Positions 59,786 to 64,000 of a DNA stretch of 64,000 bases are shown here, piece by piece. Source of the DNA: Bin75 sp965223955 (lineage in GTDB: Bacteria > Nitrospirota > Nitrospiria > Nitrospirales > UBA8639); contig OZ245029.1 in NCBI GenBank assembly GCA_965223955.1, forward strand, positions 1,860,001 through 1,924,000, in the 5' to 3' direction. Numbering within the stretch: the first letter of the stretch is position 1; each line of letters opens with the position of its first letter. Both the position numbers and the translations under genes were made by a program. The notes below the pieces were generated by a model. The model made no database searches, was not told the DNA's origin, and was given only the letters and a program-made list of their open reading frames with translations.

Positions 59786-60604
59786 GTGCGACAGTCTCAT
59801 TCGGCACAACTCAACCAACGAGGCAATGCCCATTTTTCACGGGGCTTCTATACGGAGGCCTACGAGTGTTATGCCAGGGCGTTGGAAGCTGATCGAAAAA
59901 GCGGTGACCCCAGGGCCCTGTCGGCGACGTTGGGGAATCTCGGGAACATCTGTGCCGTCAGCGGTAAACGCCAACAAGCCCAAGAATATTATCAGGAGGT
60001 ATTGGAACTGCAGAAGACAGTCGGGGACAACCGCGGGGTCAGTGCGACGCTTACCAACCTTGGTAACTTGCACGTAGACGCCGGCGAATGGGAACGAGGC
60101 CGCGCGTATTATCTCGAGGCCCTGGACAGAATGGAGTTGTTTGAAGACCACGCAGCCAAGGCGGTGTTGCTCTCCGATTTGGGTTTGGTTGCAAAGGAAA
60201 CCCGACACTTCGAGCAAGCCATGGACTATTATTCGGAGTCCATTACCTTGATGAAGCGAGTGGGCAATGACGCCGGTCAGGCCGACGTATTCAAGATGAT
60301 GGCGCGGATGTACCTGGCCTGGGAGCGTTATGATGACGCCATGGCTTGTGCGCAAACGAGTTTGGCCATTGCCAGTCGGCTTCGTGATGAACTGCGCATG
60401 GGTGGGGCTTGGTACGTGATGGCTGATTGCCATAAAGCGAAGGGCTGTGAGGAACAAGAAGCCAGATTCCTTCATCGCGTGGTTCGCGTGGATCGAAAAT
60501 ACGGGTTGCCCAAGCTGGAAGAAAACACCAGGCGACTCGAGGCGCTTCGGACGAGTCTGCTGCAGAAGCGCACGAAATCAATGGCAGGGGAGGGCGCTTC
60601 ATGA
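59786..60604 (+). CDS. TPR-repeat protein
   Basis: A 272-residue tetratricopeptide-repeat protein. Six or so TPR units are visible, such as AQLNQRGNAHFSRGFYTEAYECYARALEA, LSATLGNLGNICAVSGKRQQAQEYYQEVLEL, VSATLTNLGNLHVDAGEWERGRAYYLEALDRM and AVLLSDLGLVAKETRHFEQAMDYYSESITL. It starts at a GTG. Such proteins hold other proteins together. It overlaps the following gene by 4 bp (ATGA), so the partner is likely co-translated. The binding target is unknown. Confidence 0.82.
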   Translation: MRQSHSAQLNQRGNAHFSRGFYTEAYECYARALEADRKSGDPRALSATLGNLGNICAVSGKRQQAQEYYQEVLELQKTVGDNRGVSATLTNLGNLHVDAGEWERGRAYYLEALDRMELFEDHAAKAVLLSDLGLVAKETRHFEQAMDYYSESITLMKRVGNDAGQADVFKMMARMYLAWERYDDAMACAQTSLAIASRLRDELRMGGAWYVMADCHKAKGCEEQEARFLHRVVRVDRKYGLPKLEENTRRLEALRTSLLQKRTKSMAGEGAS

Positions 60605-61029
60605 TTGACGGATCCCGCTGGCAACACGTCCAGGACCACCTGAAACAAGCCAACGCAGACTTTATCCAATATCAACCCGATGGGGCCTTGACTCTCGAAT
60701 TGGATGATGAGGACTGGCAACTCGAAATCACACCGGCCGGATTTTTTGTGTGTCAGGCGGGGTATGCCCTGGAAGACATGCAGAGCCTGCTGTCGGACGG
60801 TACGGCCGAAGACCTTGGAAGCGATGAACTCGCCAAACAAGCCAAGTTTTACATTCAACAAGTCGTCTCGAAATATCGTGATCGTCTCATAAAGGACGGC
60901 TTCAGCGAACGCGTCGAAATGAACGACGACTACGTCGCGGTATTTTTCGAGCGTCAGGTCGATTTCGACAACCTGTCGGAACTTGAGCAATTGATCACAC
61001 GCTATCGACGGCAATTTGCCGCCACCTGA
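60601..61029 (+). CDS. Hypothetical protein coupled to the TPR gene
   Basis: A 142-residue acidic protein, no recognised family. It appears to be a mixed alpha/beta domain: GALTLELDDEDWQLEITPAGFFVCQAGYALED, then helices (ELAKQAKFYIQQVVSKYRDRLI) and a final segment VAVFFERQVDFDNLSELEQLITRYRR. It is coupled to the TPR gene through an ATGA overlap, which suggests interaction with it. It has one cysteine and no signal or membrane segment. Confidence 0.65.
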   Translation: MIDGSRWQHVQDHLKQANADFIQYQPDGALTLELDDEDWQLEITPAGFFVCQAGYALEDMQSLLSDGTAEDLGSDELAKQAKFYIQQVVSKYRDRLIKDGFSERVEMNDDYVAVFFERQVDFDNLSELEQLITRYRRQFAAT

Positions 61030-61063
61030 ATGATTCCTCACCGCAGCTTCAAAAAGGATTCTT

Positions 61064-62077
61064 ATGAACGCACAACTTCCCATTCGTACGATGGATGACT
61101 TTCGTGATGCCGTCTATACCTTTCGCTTGTCACGTGTGTTCGCCACGGCACTGGATCTCGACCTCTTTACGCATATGGGGCACCGGTTCTGGACGCCCAA
61201 AGCCTTGGCCGGGACGTTGAAGGCCAGTGAACGGGGAGTCGAGATTCTCCTTCGCAACCTGAAAACCGCCGGCTTGCTCAAACAACGGGGAACATCCTAT
61301 GGCGTGGAGAAACTCGGTCGCACGTTTCTGAATAGGAACAGCCCTGCTTATGAGGGGGCCTATTTGGATCTGGTCCATCGCCAGTGGGAGAATTGGGCAC
61401 AGCTCACCGATTCCGTTCGAACGGGCAAGCCGGTTGAAAATGACGGGCCGGATGATCCGGAATATCGGCGATCCTTTACCTGGGCGATGCATCAGCGCTC
61501 CTTGAACCCCGCAAAACAAGTGGCCGCACAACTCGAGCTGACCGATGCGAAAACGTTGTTGGACGTCGGAGGAGGGCCAGGCACGTATGCATTGGAATTC
61601 TTGAAGAAAAATCCCACGTTACGGGCGGGCATTTGGGATCGGCACCCGGCGCTTGAAGTCGCCAGGGAAATCGCCAAACCTTTACGCCACGCCAAGCGGC
61701 TGTCCTATTACCCCGGCGATCTTTTTGACAATCTGGTTCCTGGATCATTTGACGTGATGTGGGTGTCGAACCTGCTTCACATTTTTTCGCCGGCTGAAAA
61801 TAAGACCCTGTTCCGAAAACTCAAACGCGCGCTCAATCCCGGCGGACGCATTCTGATTCAAGACACGTTCCTCATGAACAAACCAGGGTTTGATACTCTA
61901 GACACCAATCTGTTTGCGATCACGATGCTCTTATTCACCCCGACGGGGAATACCTACAGCGCTCAAGCCGTTCAAGAGTGGCTCAAGGCCAGCGGACTCA
62001 AAAAACCCCGGTGTCTTCAGTTAAAAAAAGGAACCGGCGATTGGGACGGGGTCATCATCGAGGGGAGGGTATCGTAG
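61064..62077 (+). CDS. O-methyltransferase-like protein with dimerisation domain
   Basis: A 337-residue SAM-dependent methyltransferase of the Methyltransf_2 type. The N-terminal winged-helix region (FRLSRVFATALDLDLFTHMGHRFWTPKALAGTLKASERGVEILLRNLKTAGLLKQRGTSYGVE) mediates dimerisation. Then comes a Rossmann domain with the SAM loop LLDVGGGPGTYALEFLKKNP, DVMWVSNLLHIFSPAENKTLFRKLKRALNPGGRILIQDTF. Members methylate hydroxyl or amine groups of small molecules, such as quinone or carotenoid precursors. The substrate here is unknown. AAGGATTCTT precedes the ATG. It follows the coupled TPR/hypothetical pair. Confidence 0.83.
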   Translation: MNAQLPIRTMDDFRDAVYTFRLSRVFATALDLDLFTHMGHRFWTPKALAGTLKASERGVEILLRNLKTAGLLKQRGTSYGVEKLGRTFLNRNSPAYEGAYLDLVHRQWENWAQLTDSVRTGKPVENDGPDDPEYRRSFTWAMHQRSLNPAKQVAAQLELTDAKTLLDVGGGPGTYALEFLKKNPTLRAGIWDRHPALEVAREIAKPLRHAKRLSYYPGDLFDNLVPGSFDVMWVSNLLHIFSPAENKTLFRKLKRALNPGGRILIQDTFLMNKPGFDTLDTNLFAITMLLFTPTGNTYSAQAVQEWLKASGLKKPRCLQLKKGTGDWDGVIIEGRVS

Positions 62078-62092
62078 CGGCCGCATCTCAAT

Positions 62093-62464
62093 TTATACGG
62101 TGACAACCTGTCGTCCGCCGATCACAATGAGTAGGAAGTTGAATAGGGCGGTCAGGAGAATCAGGCCGACAAAGTGCAGTGAATCCATTTCAGAAGTGAT
62201 GCTCTGTACAAATGTGGCAATGTCCAAGGCCAAGCCGATCGTTCCATACATCACCCCAACCATGGACGTCCATCGTTTCCCGATCAGACAGACTCCACCG
62301 ACAAGCAAGGGAAGTCCGAATTGAAACCCGTACCAGATGGATCGATGGAGATCCGAAGTAAAAGCTCTCTCGGGTTGAAGGGCATCGGAGGCCATGGCGC
62401 TCACGAAAAGCCCGAAACAAATCGCTGCCATCAGGCGAGTCGTCAGGTTTTCGGTACTGGTCAT
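62093..62464 (-). CDS. Hypothetical four-helix membrane protein
   Basis: A 123-residue integral membrane protein. Hydrophobic segments are at about 10-27, 43-62, 66-87 and 97-118. It ends VIGGRQVVTV. No charged catalytic pattern is seen. It converges on the methyltransferase gene with a short gap. I do not recognise the family. Confidence 0.65.
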   Translation of the reverse strand: MTSTENLTTRLMAAICFGLFVSAMASDALQPERAFTSDLHRSIWYGFQFGLPLLVGGVCLIGKRWTSMVGVMYGTIGLALDIATFVQSITSEMDSLHFVGLILLTALFNFLLIVIGGRQVVTV

Positions 62465-62865
62465 GAGAAGTCCGTGACTGAAGAGAGTACGTTACGATGG
62501 CTGTTCATTGATACGAACATAGCCCGAATCTGTCATTCCTCTATTATGTGTTGAGTCATTCGTTGACAGTTTCCACCGCTTCTTTTTGTGCCCCAGTTCC
62601 CCTCCTTTGTAAGGAGGGGTGAGGGGAGGTAGAGTGCCTGGATCGAATAGTCTCTGCTGCGAGCCGGGGCGTAAGATTTTCTCAAGTAGAACTCTACCCC
62701 ACTTGGCCTCCCCTTACAAAGGGGAGGGAATGAAAAAAGCAGGCTCTTCCTCTCTGGCATTCCGTCAACGAATTGATAAACATTTCCACCTGCCCTCCGC
62801 CCTGCAATTTATTGACACTCAATTCGGCCAAGCCTAGAATGGCCGAGATTACAAGGGGAGGGCGT
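62465..62865. other. Repeat-rich gap before the EF-G-like gene
   Basis: Besides the family B pair, it carries an ATAGCCCGAATCTGTCATTCC repeat (62519-62539) and a TCATTCGTTGACAGTTTCC motif that also occurs at about 8748-8766. The last 40 bp before the EF-G-like gene is the likely leader. Confidence 0.5.
62597..62729. repeat. Family B repeat with arms in swapped order
   Basis: The arm CCCCTCCTTTGTAAGGAGGGG...GGTAGAG (62597-62634) comes first, then 57 bp of unique sequence, then CTCTACCCC...CCTCCCCTTAC (62692-62729). The two arms face in the opposite order to the copy at 54975-55064, suggesting two overlapping insertions or an inversion. Confidence 0.75.
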
Positions 62866-64000
62866 ATGACACATTCTCAAGCCATTCGAAACGTTGTTGT
62901 GACGTCGTATGTCGGTGCCGGAAAAACTTCTCTCGTTGAAGCCCTGTTGTTTTCCGCCGGTGTGACGTCGTCAATGGGTACGAGCGCCAACGGAAATACC
63001 GTGGCCGATTTCGAAGCAGAAGAGGTTCAGCATCGTCATTCCATGAATGCGACCCTTCTTCAGTATGAACACAAAGAGACCTTCCTGAATCTGCTCGACA
63101 CTCCGGGATCGCTGGACTTTTTTGCCGATACCAAAAATTCCATTCACGTGGCAGACGGCGTCGTGTTGGTCGTAGGTGCTTCGGGCATACGATCGGAATT
63201 GGACCGGGTCTGGGATTATATTCAAGCACGAGAACTTCCCTGTCTTATGTTCATCAACGAATTGGATAAAGAACGAGCGAACTTTGAATCCGTTTTGGAA
63301 GAGATTCAGAAGACGCTTGAGACCAAATGCGTCCCGATTGCATATCCGATCGGCGAGGAAGCGAATCTTCGAGGCGTGGTGGACCTGGTGACACAGAAAG
63401 CCATTATCCCGGTACCCAACAGTCATAAGGTGCAGGAAGAAGAAATCCCCGCGGACCTGAAGGATAAAATTTCCGAGTTGCGGAAACAATTGATTGAAAC
63501 CGTGGCTGAAGCCAGCGATGACCTGGTGGAAAAATATTTGAGCGACGGGGATCTGACGCAGGAAGAAGTCCTCCAAGCGTTGGTCTCGGGCACGAAAACC
63601 CGCCAGTATATTCCGGTGTTGTGCGGTTCGGCGATCATGAATCTCGGCACCACGGTGCTGCACGATGCGATTATTCAATGCCTGCCTTCTCCCGAAGAGC
63701 GAGCCGAAACCTTTTCGCTGGCCGGATCGCATCCCGACACGAGTGAAGAACTTGCGCGACCCATGAGCGCGGAAGAGCCGTTCTCCGGCTACGTGTTCAA
63801 GACCACCATCGATCCTTTTATGGGCCGGCTCACGTATCTCAAGGTCTGTTCGGGAGTGCTCGAAGCCGATTCAACCTTTTTCAATCCCGTGAAAAACGTG
63901 AAAGAAAAAGGGGGACATCTGTATTATCTGCAAGGGAAGAAAAGCACGCAGACGCAACGAGCCACGGCAGGTGAGATTGTGGTTATGGGAAAATTAAAGG
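62866..64000 (+). CDS. EF-G-like translational GTPase, partial (cut by window edge)
   Basis: The first 378 codons of an EF-G-family protein; the gene runs past 64000. GGGGAGG lies before ATG 62866. The GTPase motifs are altered: G1 reads SYVGAGKTSL where EF-G has AHIDAGKT, G3 reads DTPGSLDF with Ser82 where EF-G has the catalytic His, and G4 reads NELDKER. Residues 255-378 continue into the EF-G domain II pattern (FSGYVFKTTIDPFMGRLTYLKVCSGVL). This matches divergent EF-G2-type paralogues, some of which have weak GTPase activity. The role in translation is unknown. Confidence 0.85.
   Translation, partial: MTHSQAIRNVVVTSYVGAGKTSLVEALLFSAGVTSSMGTSANGNTVADFEAEEVQHRHSMNATLLQYEHKETFLNLLDTPGSLDFFADTKNSIHVADGVVLVVGASGIRSELDRVWDYIQARELPCLMFINELDKERANFESVLEEIQKTLETKCVPIAYPIGEEANLRGVVDLVTQKAIIPVPNSHKVQEEEIPADLKDKISELRKQLIETVAEASDDLVEKYLSDGDLTQEEVLQALVSGTKTRQYIPVLCGSAIMNLGTTVLHDAIIQCLPSPEERAETFSLAGSHPDTSEELARPMSAEEPFSGYVFKTTIDPFMGRLTYLKVCSGVLEADSTFFNPVKNVKEKGGHLYYLQGKKSTQTQRATAGEIVVMGKLK

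Overview
The window reads as chromosomal DNA of a Gram-negative bacterium, most likely a member of Nitrospirota (Nitrospira-like). This is an inference from gene content and style, not a database result: an outer-membrane porin, an AsmA-type protein, a lipoprotein, a squalene-synthase-type enzyme beside a cupredoxin, NtrY/NtrX-type regulators, and a nitrogen-assimilation block with two ammonium transporters. Base composition looks moderate. Intergenic gaps are rich in small palindromic repeats.

Layout. 1-10.6 kb holds housekeeping genes (NYN RNase, TatD, PAP2, HtpX), a cupredoxin/squalene-synthase pair, three small opposite-strand genes of which two are Fe-S proteins, alanine dehydrogenase, tRNA-Pro(CGG), a rhodanese gene and MazG. 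10.6-19 kb holds a DUF1844 protein, an NtrY/NtrX-like two-component pair, a TrmA/RlmD-type RNA methyltransferase, purN, tRNA-Ala(CGC), an Rrf2 regulator with a likely operator, and a candidate small RNA. 19-32 kb is the nitrogen core: porin, amtB, PII, a second amtB, glnA, then two divergent GlnE-like half-genes and clpB. 32-44.8 kb contains SYLF, YjbQ, HD, AsmA-like, archease, RtcB, MtnA, DCC-family and FAD-dependent proteins.

44.8-49.8 kb is an accessory island on one strand: an HNH nuclease, a nuclease-like unknown, a MazEF-type toxin-antitoxin pair, an orphan antitoxin, a truncated gene and several tiny unknown genes. A 32-bp direct repeat (28/32 identical) brackets 44,814-48,722, and integron attC-like motifs lie in some gaps. 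49.9-64 kb returns to chromosomal genes (TPM domain, DUF3386, methyltransferases, purL, purF, TlpA-like, TPR). It includes an intact-looking 1,080-bp insertion sequence with 25-bp perfect terminal inverted repeats inside a dispersed repeat, and ends in a divergent EF-G-like GTPase cut by the window edge.

How the genes work together. The porin, AmtB, PII and GlnA genes form a route from ammonium entry to glutamine. GlnA has Tyr397 at the adenylylation site and PII has Tyr51 at the uridylylation site. The two separate GlnE-like proteins could set GS adenylylation. One carries a tandem ACT region like the C-terminal half of GlnD, which would place glutamine sensing on the adenylylating enzyme itself. 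Together with the repeat-flanked island, this is the most interesting content of the window.
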